A stretch of DNA of 64,000 bases from Saussurea involucrata. Taxonomy: Eukaryota; Streptophyta; Magnoliopsida; Asterales; Asteraceae. Location: the NCBI GenBank assembly GCA_033807775.1, contig CM066315.1:8684501-8748500 (forward strand), read 5' to 3'. The translations under genes were made by a program, and so were the position numbers. The notes under the pieces were generated by a model that was not told the DNA's origin, searched no databases, and was given only the letters and a program-made list of their open reading frames with translations. This document shows, piece by piece, positions 9,935 through 20,100 of the stretch (within the stretch, counting starts at the first letter, position 1; every line of letters starts with the position of its first letter).

Positions 9935-11521
9935 TTAGTTTTTATTGGGAACCCAAGCCGAAGTGGTCTTGGGTCTCCCTTGCTCATCAAAGTACTTGCA
10001 TTGGGTTTTGATGAGATTTTCAAATTTACGTACTGCAGAATTGGAGTACTTTGTCAATATAATTGGTCTAGCAGCACAAACACTAGAAGCAGTATTAACC
10101 TTAGAGGAAGTACTAACAGAGTTAGCAGCACTAACAGAGTTAGCAGTACTAACAGAGTTAGCAGCACTAACTGAGTTAGCAGCACTAACAGAGTTAGCAG
10201 CACTAACAGAGTTAGCAGCACTAACAGAGTTAGCAGCACTAACTGAGTTAGCAGCATTAACTGAGTTAGCAGCACTAACAGAGTTAGCAGCACTAACTGA
10301 GTTAGCAGCACTAACACTGCTAGCAGCAGTATTGGCAGTAGTATTGCTTCTAGCAGCACTAACCTTGTTAGCAGTATTGCTTCTAGCAGCACTATCCTTT
10401 TCAGCAGTACTATCTGAGGTATTAGTGCTTTTGGAGACCCACATATTGACACATTCCTTTTCAGTCTTTTTCCTCATGTGGCTTTTGGATTTAGCTTGTT
10501 TCTTAGCCACATGGTTCCTTGCAGGCTTCCTATAACCATTGGATTTATAAAAAGGTCTTTGAAAATTCGTCCTTTGGTTAATAGGATTGAAATAACAGTG
10601 TTTGGCAAGATGATTCAATCTGCCACAGATGAAACAAGGTTTTGGTCTGTTAATCCTTTGCAGATCAACTCCTTGCTTTTGTGCCCACTGGTTATTCCAA
10701 TTTCTTTGATTTCCCCTCCTTTTATCATGTTTTTGGGGCTTATTCTCTTGAGATTTCTTGCAAGAACAATGTTCACAAGTTTTAGAGTTCACAACAGTGG
10801 TCTGTGTATAATGAACTCCCTTTCCCTTGTCAGTCCTTTTCATCTCATTGTTCTTAACACATGGACTTTCACATTCCTCATCAGATCCTACTTTGTCAGT
10901 CTCATCCTCAACAACTACTTTATCTAATGGATCTACTTCAGTGGCTCCTTTAGGTAAGTCCTTCCTATCCTTGGTTTCTAATAGGTCTGACTTAGGAGGG
11001 ATGTAGTTGTTGTTATAGGGTGGGGGTGTGGCATTGTACCCTATTCCTGGTTTCAACTTACTATGGATTTGAGAGTTGATTATGTTGTCCATGACTTTGG
11101 AGGCACAAGTAAACTTTTCTACATCAAGTTTAACTTTCTCAAGCTCTCCTTTTAGTTTCTCACACTCTTCCCTAGACTCTTTCAGTTGGAACTCCAGACC
11201 ACCCTTTTCCCACTTCCAGTAGTTTGTATCATATGAGTGTTGAAGTTCATTGGCTTGAAAAGCCTTAATTTGTTCTTCAAACCTCTCAACAATCAATACA
11301 TAATCTCTGATGTCCTTTTCTAATCTCTTAAGGTCATCACACATTCCCTGATTGTGATCTCTATACCTTTTAACAGTGTCTATACAAGCTTGAGAACAGA
11401 GATTAGATTTTACCTCCGTAGGAATATCTGAGACTTCTGCCATGAGTGCATGATTCTGGATTGCCTCTTCTGCTTGATCACTCCAATCAAAAGTACTGTT
11501 TGATTCAATAGAATTTTCCAT
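9935..11521 (-). CDS. Shortened Copia gag with zinc knuckle and SVSAAN repeats
   Basis: 528 aa. The ATG at 11521 is about 30 bp from the primer-binding site. The protein begins with a linker-like segment (FDWSDQAEEAIQNHALMA) that in full-length relatives lies after the UBN2/capsid-like domain, so the capsid part appears lost. Next come a Lys/Glu-rich coiled coil (about 40-150), the C-x2-C-x4-H-x4-C zinc knuckle CFICGRLNHLAKHC near 296-309, a basic stretch, and a C-terminal run of SVSAAN hexapeptides encoded by the 18-bp motif array at 10086-10415. It ends RPKTTSAWVPNKN before the protease stub. If made, it could bind RNA but probably not build a particle alone. Confidence 0.85.
   Translation of the reverse strand: MENSIESNSTFDWSDQAEEAIQNHALMAEVSDIPTEVKSNLCSQACIDTVKRYRDHNQGMCDDLKRLEKDIRDYVLIVERFEEQIKAFQANELQHSYDTNYWKWEKGGLEFQLKESREECEKLKGELEKVKLDVEKFTCASKVMDNIINSQIHSKLKPGIGYNATPPPYNNNYIPPKSDLLETKDRKDLPKGATEVDPLDKVVVEDETDKVGSDEECESPCVKNNEMKRTDKGKGVHYTQTTVVNSKTCEHCSCKKSQENKPQKHDKRRGNQRNWNNQWAQKQGVDLQRINRPKPCFICGRLNHLAKHCYFNPINQRTNFQRPFYKSNGYRKPARNHVAKKQAKSKSHMRKKTEKECVNMWVSKSTNTSDSTAEKDSAARSNTANKVSAARSNTTANTAASSVSAANSVSAANSVSAANSVNAANSVSAANSVSAANSVSAANSVSAANSVSAANSVSTANSVSAANSVSTSSKVNTASSVCAARPIILTKYSNSAVRKFENLIKTQCKYFDEQGRPKTTSAWVPNKN
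10086..10415. repeat. 18-bp repeat array inside gag
   Basis: About 19 units of GCAGCACTAACAGAGTTA or close forms. On the coding (minus) strand they read as Ser-Val-Ser-Ala-Ala-Asn. The core GCAGCACTAAC is that of the LTR and spacer arrays, but the period here is 18 bp, a whole number of codons. Confidence 0.92.
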
Positions 11522-11549
11522 AATGTTTGTAGAATTCTAAGAAACACAA

Positions 11550-11561
11550 GCTCTGATACCA
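11550..11561 (-). other. Primer-binding site, initiator Met tRNA
   Basis: TGGTATCAGAGC on the minus strand, two bases after the 5' LTR, is complementary to the 3' end of plant initiator tRNA-Met. Confidence 0.93.
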
Positions 11562-11563
11562 CT

Positions 11564-12398
11564 TGTCAGGATCGAATCTTAACAAGACAATAAACACTTA
11601 GAATTCAGAATTAAAGAATCTGCGGAAAAGAACTTTAATTCTCACAATCAAGAACAATGTAACAGAAAATTCACCACTTTGTGTATTCACTAAATCGACT
11701 CACAAGATTACAACCAAACCTCAATCTTGTTGAACATGCTCAACAAGACGACTTCTACTTCTCTAGAAATAGGGTTCTTAAACCTTGAGGTTAATTCTCT
11801 CTAAAACACAATTGAATTCTTTTTCACACGTATATTATTTTCTCTTCTATCTCGTCTATTCTAATATCTATCTATCAATACTATTTATACACCATAATTA
11901 CAGGATAACTATCAAAAAATAAATGATCTTCAGAATATTCTTTTAAGCATATCTTCAATCGTTCCATCTTTATCTCCTTCAATCTCGCATTCCATGTTCT
12001 GATCCCAAGCAGTATTAACTTCATTCTTCTCAAGCAGTACTAATAATCTTTCAGCAGTAGTAATGTTTGATATGCCTAAGCAGTACTAACAGTTTTCGTA
12101 AGACATCAGCAGTACTAACTTTTGATCAGCAGCATTAATGATATTCCAGCAGTAGTAATATACCAGCAGTATTAACTTTGTTCAGCAGTATTAACCATGT
12201 ACCAGCAGTAGTAACTTGTCTAGCAGTACTAATCATGTTCTTGCAGCATTAATGACTCAGCAGTACTAACCTTGAACTAGCAGTAGTATCTTTGTTCTGG
12301 CAGCACTAACATTGATCTGGCAGTACTAACTTGATCTGGCAGTAGTAATGTTGTTCTGGCAGTACTAACCATACTTAGCATATCTTCAGTTCCCAACA
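11564..12398 (-). repeat. 5' LTR of the Copia element
   Basis: 835 bp, TG...CA ended. U3 carries the 18-unit motif array (12010-12372), and a TATAAATA box is at 11882-11889. The array lies about 120 bp upstream of the TATA box, as an enhancer would. Confidence 0.95.
11882..11889 (-). promoter_or_regulatory. TATA box of the Copia 5' LTR
   Basis: TATAAATA on the minus strand. With the U3 motif array upstream it probably drives the element's genomic transcript. The duplicate in the other LTR is at 5876-5883. Confidence 0.7.
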
Positions 12399-12403
12399 GA
12401 ATT

Positions 12404-12786
12404 TACAAGAGAATTTGTCATTCCAATTCCATCAAATTTTTTTTGAATTCCGCGAACCAAACAACCCCTTATAAGTCTTGTTAGGTTTGTTGGATTTGGA
12501 GTGGAATTTAACTTTCTGTAGAACTTTGTGTGTATTATAAATAATATGTTTGGAGGCAATGGAGGGTTTATGGCATATTTGATGAAAGAGACGTGGTAGA
12601 TATGCGATAGAAACAATTGAAATGAATGGGAGATTTGAAACGACATCCATCTACATAAAATTTCTAAATCCGGCAGTTGTGGGATTTCAAATCCGGACTT
12701 TCATTCAAAGTTTCAAACCAAACACATTATTGGAATGAATTTTAATTCCAAATCCCTTCAAATCCCATAAACCAGACATGTCTTAA
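12404..12786. repeat. Right part of the split MITE, then an inverted MITE
   Basis: 12404-12478 completes the MITE interrupted by the Copia element (AACCAAACAACCCCTTATAAG end). From 12475 to 12786 a further AT-rich repeat ends in ATAAACCAGACATGTCTTA, the inverse of the left end of the 4784-5142 MITE. Nothing codes here. Confidence 0.55.
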
Positions 12787-13295
12787 GGTGTCACATGATT
12801 TGATAGGATTTGAAACTGAATCAAATTTCATCCCAATGTTATTTTTGGTTTGAAGGAATGTTTGAATTTGAAATCTTGGAATTTGATTAAAATTGTACAT
12901 ATATCATCCAAGTAAAATACATAATAGTTGTCAACAAAATATAATGACATCACACATAATGCATGCCAGTTTTATTAATCACATAACATACAAATTGTCT
13001 GTTATCCTTTTGTTGTCCCTTGATTTACTTTGTCGAGTGTTTTCTATATTTGTATAAAAAGATAAAATGACCGTTAACTTCCTAATTATAGTGAAGAAAC
13101 CCTTATTTCATATCTTATCTTTATTGATACATTTCTTAACCGTGAAGAAAACTTATATATTTCATGGTTATCCGTATTCATACATTATTTAAATCCCGAA
13201 AAAAGTTAACAACTCTTTTCTGGATTTTTTTTACCATCAAATATATAGTTAGACTTTCTACTCTTATTTGTCACCCAAAAAAACGAAGAATGACA
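12787..13295. other. Intergenic DNA with no recognised gene
   Basis: AT-rich sequence with MITE-like fragments near its left end (TTTGGTTTGAAGG). Nothing else could be supported. Confidence 0.5.
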
Positions 13296-13299
13296 ATGC

Positions 13300-14208
13300 T
13301 ATCTCACAGCACCACTTTCTTAGGCTTGGGAAGTCTAAACAGAGTTCCATTCCGAAAAGACCAAATAGCCCATAAAGCCGTCAAATGGTCGCCTCCAAAC
13401 AAGCCAACTCCATTTTCTTCAAACTCAAAGATAATAACCAACCAATCCATTCCGAAGACCTGAACTCTCGAATATCCAAACTCCACCATCGACCAATTTG
13501 CGTCTAAATATCCCGAGTCATTTGACAAGAGAAAAACAAATGACCCACCGACTCAATCTCCAAATCACAAACCGAACATAAGAGAGAATGCACATCAATT
13601 TCTCTTTTATCAAGGTTGTCTCGAGTTGGAATTTTGTTCAAACCCAACCACCAAGCAAAATCATAAATTTTGATGGGAACAAATCGATTCCTTCTAGTAG
13701 GAGAAGAATCTGCCACCAAAATTTAGATTCAATGTAATTACGAGCATAAACTAAAAGGATTTGCCACCAAAATTTTAGATTCAATGTAATTACGACTTAC
13801 GAGCAGAAACTAAAAACTCACCAGAACCATCGAGAGACCACAACCATCTATCTCTTTGGTCAGAGATACTGACCGTAGCTAGAATCTCATGTAAAGCTGA
13901 CATCTACGACTCCTTCACACCCCTCTCAGCTCTCTACGCAAAAGTGAACCCCAATCCCCCACGACCAATCGATCTTGCACCAATGTCGATTTCTCACGAT
14001 CAAGCGCATGAACCCTCGAAAATTGCACTTTAAAAGAGAAATTTCCCAACCAAACATCATCCCAAAAGAGAGTAGATTTCCCATCGCCTACTTTTTTTTT
14101 ACAAAAGTTGATTTGATGCCTACTCGTTTGTTGCCCAAAAAATTTGATCTGAACCATGTATTTCGGGATCCATTTAAAAGATAAAGTTAGGCATATCACC
14201 CGAAACAA
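13300..14208 (-). pseudogene. 5'-truncated LINE (non-LTR retrotransposon) relic
   Basis: Three minus-strand fragments in different frames match the C-terminal part of plant LINE pol, the region after RT that ends in the zf-RVT domain. 13915-14208 has VGDGKSTLFWDDVWLG; 13504-13719 has FAWWLGLNKIPTRDNLDKR followed by CSVCDLEIESVGHLFFSC (zf-RVT cysteines); 13304-13528 has ALWAIWSFRNGTLF. The order is collinear, but stops and frameshifts break it. RT and endonuclease are absent. A 50-odd-bp tandem duplication (TTGCCACCAAAAT...CTAAAA) occupies about 13711-13816. Confidence 0.82.
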
Positions 14209-15110
14209 ATATATAAATTACCTTGTCAACTAAAATAAATTTGTCTAAAACATTATGTTTTAGTTTTTATTTCTCAAATGACTATGTTATCTAAATTGGC
14301 AAACTTTTGTCTGTAAAAAAATCCAATCCAAAATTCCTAATCGTTGTTCGGACAATATCTGTCCAAAATTCAACAATTCTTCGTGGATTTTTTCAAAAAA
14401 AAATTCAACATGTTCAATATTTATTTATTTATTTTAGAGATTGATGTTTCTTTCATAATTCGTCATATTATTTTCGAATAATGTTATGTCGGTAAAAATT
14501 TCATTTTGGATATAGATATTATGTTTTTTTTTAAAGTTTAAAACCCATAAGAGGCTCAAACGCCATAAACAGGTCAATCCATACCGCTTTTTTGTGGTCT
14601 ACTTTAAGCGGTTTGGTCACTTATTTCCATACCGAACCACCATTTACGATCCAGTTTGTGGTTTGAGGGTTAAATCGTCTAATCATGCTCCCAACACACC
14701 TGACATTTAGTTGTGTTCTCTTACTTTTCCTTCCCTTTTTTAGCTTTCGGAAAGGATTTTTCATGTCCCTTTAATTTGGTTTTTTCTTTTGAAATTTTTG
14801 CTTCTGAACAAAAACATAAAAAGGTAAAAAGATTGTTCTAACTAGCTATAAACGAAACTAACTAACACGAACAATAACTTGTTCACCTTTGTTTAACTTA
14901 ACCGAAAAAACGAACGAAAACAAACGGTAAACGAATGAATTATTTGTGTTCATGTATGTTCGTTAAGAAAACGTGTCTGCTCATGTTCGTTTATTAAGAT
15001 GTTAAACCATACAACATAAACGAACACAAATATAACTAAAACAACCACTATTACTTATCATATCGTTCCTAAAAAATAACATAGCAAAAGAGTTAAGTAA
15101 ATAGAATAAA
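14209..15110. other. Intergenic AT-rich DNA
   Basis: No gene or complete element recognised. 14830-15000 is rich in ACGAAC/CGTTCG motifs without a clear unit. Confidence 0.5.
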
Positions 15111-15118
15111 TAAAAAAA

Positions 15119-15550
15119 GGGAAATTAATTAAAATACCAAAATTTTGAATTTGAATTACCAAAATACCCATTTTCTCGCTGAGTTTACCAAAATACCCAT
15201 ATTGTCTGCGATGGGTCCCGCGATCGCGGGCTAGGGCCTACGTGTCACCCCTGTTTGGCTAAAGTGTCCCGCGGAGCCCCCCAACTATGCCCGCGGTGAC
15301 ATGATTGGCCCCTGTCCGCGGTGGTTGTCCGCGATGGGTCCGCGGTGGGCAAAAAAATACATTTTTGGTTCTTTTTTGCACGAATCTTTGCATTCTTTTA
15401 TTGTTTTTTTCCACAATTATTGTACTTTGAAGACCAAATTGTGGTTAAAATTCATTTTCCTCAATGAAATTTCATCCATAAATATCAGTAAAATGCAATC
15501 CATAATTCACACATATTCCATACTTCTTTCTTGCTTTCTTTCTTCAGTAA
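15119..15550 (+). repeat. Left TIR of the MULE
   Basis: Matches the inverse of the right TIR: the repeated TACCAAAATACCCAT motif, a GC-rich core (CCCGCGATCGCGGGC near 15217 and CCGCGG motifs to 15350) and a stretch ending TTTCTTGCTTTCTTTCTTCAG. It probably holds the promoter of the ORF at 15555. Confidence 0.88.
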
Positions 15551-15554
15551 ACAA

Positions 15555-15878
15555 ATGGTATCGTCATCAAACCCATCGTCTACACCAGAAAGAATGCCCG
15601 TGAAACTACAGCTCGCGATAGCAGAAAGGGAAAAGGAGATAGACCAACTGACAGAAGAGTGGAAACAGATGATGGCCAGGAAGGAAGTCCACTTGATAAG
15701 GATCGAAGTGGAAAAAAAGGAGATCAAAAGAATGAAAGAGGGTATAAAAGATAGGGAGACTCGTATTCGTCGAGAAAAAAAAGAAATTCGCCACATTTTG
15801 AAAGACTTCGCAATTCTTCAAGTGAAGGTAAGCGACAAGCAAAGTTGGATTGATCAAACTAAAACAATTTTTCAGTAG
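15555..15878 (+). CDS. Small coiled-coil ORF of the MULE
   Basis: 107 aa starting at ATG 15555, the first ATG after the left TIR (the frame opens a little earlier without an ATG). After a Ser/Pro-rich start (MVSSSNPSSTPERMP) the protein is almost wholly charged helix, with heptad-like EREKEIDQLTEEWKQM and EKKEIKRMKEGIKDR, so a coiled coil is likely. AATAAA follows at about 16036. It converges with the PB1-like ORF. I know no function; by position it resembles the second gene of MuDR-type elements, but I see no sequence likeness to mudrB. Confidence 0.55.
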   Translation: MVSSSNPSSTPERMPVKLQLAIAEREKEIDQLTEEWKQMMARKEVHLIRIEVEKKEIKRMKEGIKDRETRIRREKKEIRHILKDFAILQVKVSDKQSWIDQTKTIFQ

Positions 15879-16164
15879 GTGGTGGTACGGGTGTTGCTTT
15901 AGTACTTTGTTGTTTATGTGTTATTGTTTTGTACTTTTCCAGTTCGACATTGTTGTTTCGTTCCTTTCCTGTTTGTATGTTGTTGTTTCCTTCCTGGAGT
16001 TATTATGTTGATGTTTCATGTTGAAGTTTGCTCATGAATAAAGGTCTTTAATTTGTCTGAAAAGTAGTGTTTAAGTAGTCTGAAATTTGTCTGAAAAGTG
16101 GTTCATATTAAAAATACAACTCATAGATGTTATACAAGATTATTTCATAACAAACACATACTAA

Positions 16165-16572
16165 TCAATACAGTACAAAATTATCCAAATTTGAGGCTAC
16201 GGCTAGACGTGGTTTGGTTTTTGACAATCCGAGTCGACTTCTTACATGCTCTGGCGAGACGAGTCTCAAAGTGTTAAGCTCCACTTTCTCGATGTACACT
16301 TCAATCACAGTATGGCCATCAACATACTGGCGTATGTTGGCTACATCTTCGTCGGTACTCAATTCTACCAGTCCATTCAAGAAGTCTGCATTCGGCCTCT
16401 TAAAATACAACCTATTATATTTTGGTTCTTCATAGTCCAGCTCTTTCATGATCTGTTCAAGCACTTGCATAGAAAGATCCTCCACATCTAACATGTCAAC
16501 ATAAGTTTCTCGACCACGGAAATAATGTCTTTTGGGTGGTTCCGTGAAGTACCCACCATGGTGGACTTTCAT
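16165..16572 (-). CDS. PB1-like domain ORF of the MULE
   Basis: 135 aa. KVHHGGYFTEPPKRHYFRG, then YVDMLDVEDLSM and a C-terminal IRQYVDGHTVIEVYIE, match the PB1-like domain that usually forms the N-terminus of plant MULE transposases. Here it is a separate ORF downstream of the transposase gene on the same strand, with its own TATA box at 16822-16829. The frame is intact. It may be a split-off accessory protein or the relic of a second transposase gene. Confidence 0.7.
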   Translation of the reverse strand: MKVHHGGYFTEPPKRHYFRGRETYVDMLDVEDLSMQVLEQIMKELDYEEPKYNRLYFKRPNADFLNGLVELSTDEDVANIRQYVDGHTVIEVYIEKVELNTLRLVSPEHVRSRLGLSKTKPRLAVASNLDNFVLY

Positions 16573-16821
16573 GGTGAACCATTGTGGATATGCATCTGTT
16601 GATGAACATTAATTAATATAGTTAGTTCGTAGAACAACGGTAGTAACAAGCAAAACTCAATGAAACATGCACACTAACCATATAACTATTTTCCAGTGTC
16701 TGAAAGTGATTCAGATAAACGCCTAAAACACCAAACATGAAGGTTTGGGGATGCCATGTAAGAATACGTTAACGAATAATATGTTCTCGTATATGTGTTT
16801 TACGACTAATCTAGCGTGGGT

Positions 16822-16829
16822 TATTTATA
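16822..16829 (-). promoter_or_regulatory. TATA box for the PB1-like ORF
   Basis: CTATAAATAA on the minus strand, about 250 bp upstream of the ATG at 16572 and after the end of the transposase gene at 17134. Confidence 0.5.
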
Positions 16830-17133
16830 GGCAAATGTGGATGCTTTTACTGCATGTTGGCTATTTTTGGTCCCTGTCTTTGCTCTAACACAACTTAGGT
16901 CCCTGTCAACGCTATCATATGATATACTTCTATATAACCATTACTATTCTCTCCATTTAGACTACTACCATTATGATCATCATCCCATGCCATGTGACCA
17001 TGATTATCCATGTCCATGTTCAGATCAACGTACATAAGTTATGTTTGATAAATTACAACGGGCCGATAAAGTAGATAAAATCATGTTATATATCAAAACA
17101 AGCGCACTAAACATACAATATTTATCGTCCCAA

Positions 17134-20100
17134 TCAAGGAAAATCAATGTTCAGATCAATGTTATCATATGATATAGGTCCATGTGGCTCAAGCTCTGAT
17201 GGGCCCTGCGTGTTACTTAGTTGGCTGACTGAATATCTACTCCTTGGCACGGTTGAAGGGGCAGAATTTGGACACTCTCCACGAGTATGTCCTACGCATT
17301 GGCACCGGGTACATTTTCGCTGTATTGAACCTTCACCACGTGATGGACGTCAGTCGTTCTTTCTCGGTCTCCCGGCTCTATCCTTAGTGTTTGACGGGCG
17401 TCAAGACCGTCAAATAATAAGTTGTTCTAACTGGCCCAAAATTACAACTAAAATTGTAATAGTGGTAAGTCAGGTCGAATCCACAGGGATTGGTCGTGAC
17501 AATTATCTTACTTCTACACGTTAACTAAAATTGGGGGGGGGGGGTGGATTTGATTAGCTAAACTAAACATGCAATTAAAAGAAATTTAAAACTAAGAATA
17601 AAAAGAAACCCAACAATAGTCCACTTCAAGTAATGATGCAAAAACATTATCATCGATTCCTAACGGTGTAAAATGGTAAAACAAGCCCAAATTGGTCATG
17701 GTTATCAACAAGCTCTGATAACCTCGATTTTCCCTTATTAAACATTGATTAAACAAGCTCTTAACCAAATCTTAATTACAAATAAGAGTTTAAATAAGCT
17801 CTAAAACCCTTAGATGCAATTAGCTTTATCGATTGAGGAAAATACCAATTCAAAGCAATAAGCTCATAAGCTCGACTTACTAGAGCTTCGATTGCAAGAT
17901 TTCAAAAACCCATTTCGAAAACCATACCGCAATCAAGTGGGTTCTTGTGCTACTTTATCAAAATCCCAAGACAATTACGTATCTTAGGTTTCTAACTAGC
18001 TATTTTCCAAAAGAAAACCAACTAATTGATCAAGTTAATCGATAATTCAAATGAAATTGACATTTATATAGAAATCAAGCAATTAAACTTGTTCACAACA
18101 TCTTACATAGGAATCTCAAATGAAAATACATCAAACCTAAAGCTTAACTATTGTTGGAATGAAAACTAGGGTTACAAGAGAATAAAATACCAAAAGTTAA
18201 AATGAAATTGATGAAGGAATTGCTCACCAAACGACCTCTTTGCTTCTCCCCTTCTAAAAAACGAGTTATGAATGATGATTTTCTCAAAAATGACGGTTTT
18301 TCCTTTGTTTTATACCAAGAGAGGGAAGAAACCGCTAAAAAACGAAAATCCCGAATTTAGACCTGAAAATCGTCGGGCGCGGCTGCTGCCGCGGGTACGG
18401 TCGCGCGAAAAGAGGCGCGAGAATCTGGACGGTGTCCGGCGCGAGTTGTGGCGCCGGTTTCGTCGCCGGAACAACCGCGCCGGTGGACTTTTTCCCGGCT
18501 GCTGCATCTGTTCGCGAAAGAGGAAGACGAGCGCACCCTTTTTTCTTCTTTGGCTTTCGTTTTCTGGGCTGCCAATCACAACACAAAGACCAAAATATTC
18601 AATTCTTTTTATTTATTTTTTCTTATCTGCTGGATTCACGAGATGACAAGGACCAAAATATTTAATGCTTTGTTTCTCTTCCTTTTGTGCCTCGTGAAGC
18701 CACAAGAACCAAATTAGAAGTGTCTTTTTTCTTCTTCTTTTTTTCTTCTAATTAAATGAAACACACAAGTTAATTAATACATATATATATTTTTCTCTTT
18801 TCATTTTTTATTTATTTAAAAATGACAAAATACCAAAACATAATTTAATAGGGGTATTTTAGTTATCTAATTGATACTAAATATAAGAGATTTGACGCAA
18901 AAATAATATAACAATTGGCATTTATCAGTGTTTAACGGTGGATAGCATGGCGGAAGGGGGTCGGGTGGAAATACCCATGCTTCAGGGGGTCCAGCTGGAT
19001 TTATTATCTCTGCGTATGTTGCCCGGTAAGTTTCGGACGTGAAGAAAGTTACAGCCAAGTCGCCGCAATCTCTACGACCCATATGTCTTGCCGCAACGAT
19101 GGCATGGCCGCACGGTAACCCAGATTTTTGTCATTGGAAACATGAACAAACATGGTCGGTCATCTCGACAATCGCGTCAAGTTGATTATCCCGAACCTGG
19201 TACCTCCCATACCCGATTTCGCTTACCCTCCATGTCGACGCGTGACCCGCCCAAAGGAGAACTATCTCCTCCGCCGCTTGTGTGAGTCTATTATGCAGCT
19301 CAGCTCCTTTTCGACGTCGAAGTTGGTACCACTCTTGTTGAAAGGCCCGAAAGTACTCCATAAGAGTAACAATCGGACATCTACGCGCAAAACGGGAGAG
19401 TGCATTCACCGACTCTGCACTATTGGAGGTCAGAATATCATACCGTTGTGCAGGAAAATGGGTCGCGGACCACCTCTCCGGTCCAACATCATCAATGACT
19501 TTGGCTGCTTTCTTGGCACTAACTCGTAGAACATTCATGTACCGGTCAAAGTCTCGAGCCGTATATGTTTTGCATGCCTTCCAGTAGACATCGTGGTAGG
19601 TGGTAATACGTTTGTCCTGGCCTTTGGCGTTCATCTCTAAATGTCGACAACATAAGACGTGAGAGGCGTTTGGGTACATGGCAGAGATTGCGGCGCTTAT
19701 GGAAGGAGCCCTGTCGGACATAAACACCAACCCTTGCGGGTCTCCGATACCTTGTCTCAACATGGACAGAAACCAAGTCCACTCCTCCCCGGTTTCGGTC
19801 TTGCCTACTCCGAAACCTACGGGAACGATGACGTTATTCCCGTCCATGGCAACCGCCAGGAACATCATACCCAAGTAAGGACCCTTTAAATGGGCAACGT
19901 CTATTACCAGGACACGACGCAGATTTGCCACAAATGTGCGGATCTGCAAAAACGTAGGTGGTTTCCCTTTGTAAATGTTATAGTTTATAATGTGTAAACA
20001 TATGACGTGGTAAAATACGTACCGTGGGTCCAAGGGCAACGAAGCACATCTCAAACCGTCCATTTGAATCGGTCCTTATCTGGGTGACCGTACCTGGATT

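Larger units (their letters stand above)
5558..12398 (-). mobile_element. Young non-autonomous Copia LTR retrotransposon
   Basis: Two 835-bp LTRs (5558-6392 and 11564-12398) differ at only about four positions by eye. They read TGTTGGGAAC...CCTGACA on the minus strand and are bounded by GAATT duplications (5553-5557 and 12399-12403). The primer-binding site for initiator Met tRNA is at 11550-11561 and the polypurine tract at 6393-6405. In transcription order it carries a shortened gag, a protease stub, a motif array and a 908-aa accessory ORF. Integrase, reverse transcriptase and RNase H are absent, so it must use proteins of a relative. The Copia call rests on the gag zinc knuckle and the protease segment WHVDSGCSWHMTG. 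Confidence 0.93.

Noticed and set aside
9945..10535. 196-codon plus-strand ORF with LAALTE repeats
   Set aside because: It is the antisense reading of the 18-bp array in gag.
18272..18717. Overlapping Arg-rich ORFs on both strands
   Set aside because: They come from the GC-rich part of the solo LTR, are open in several frames at once and have no recognisable domain.
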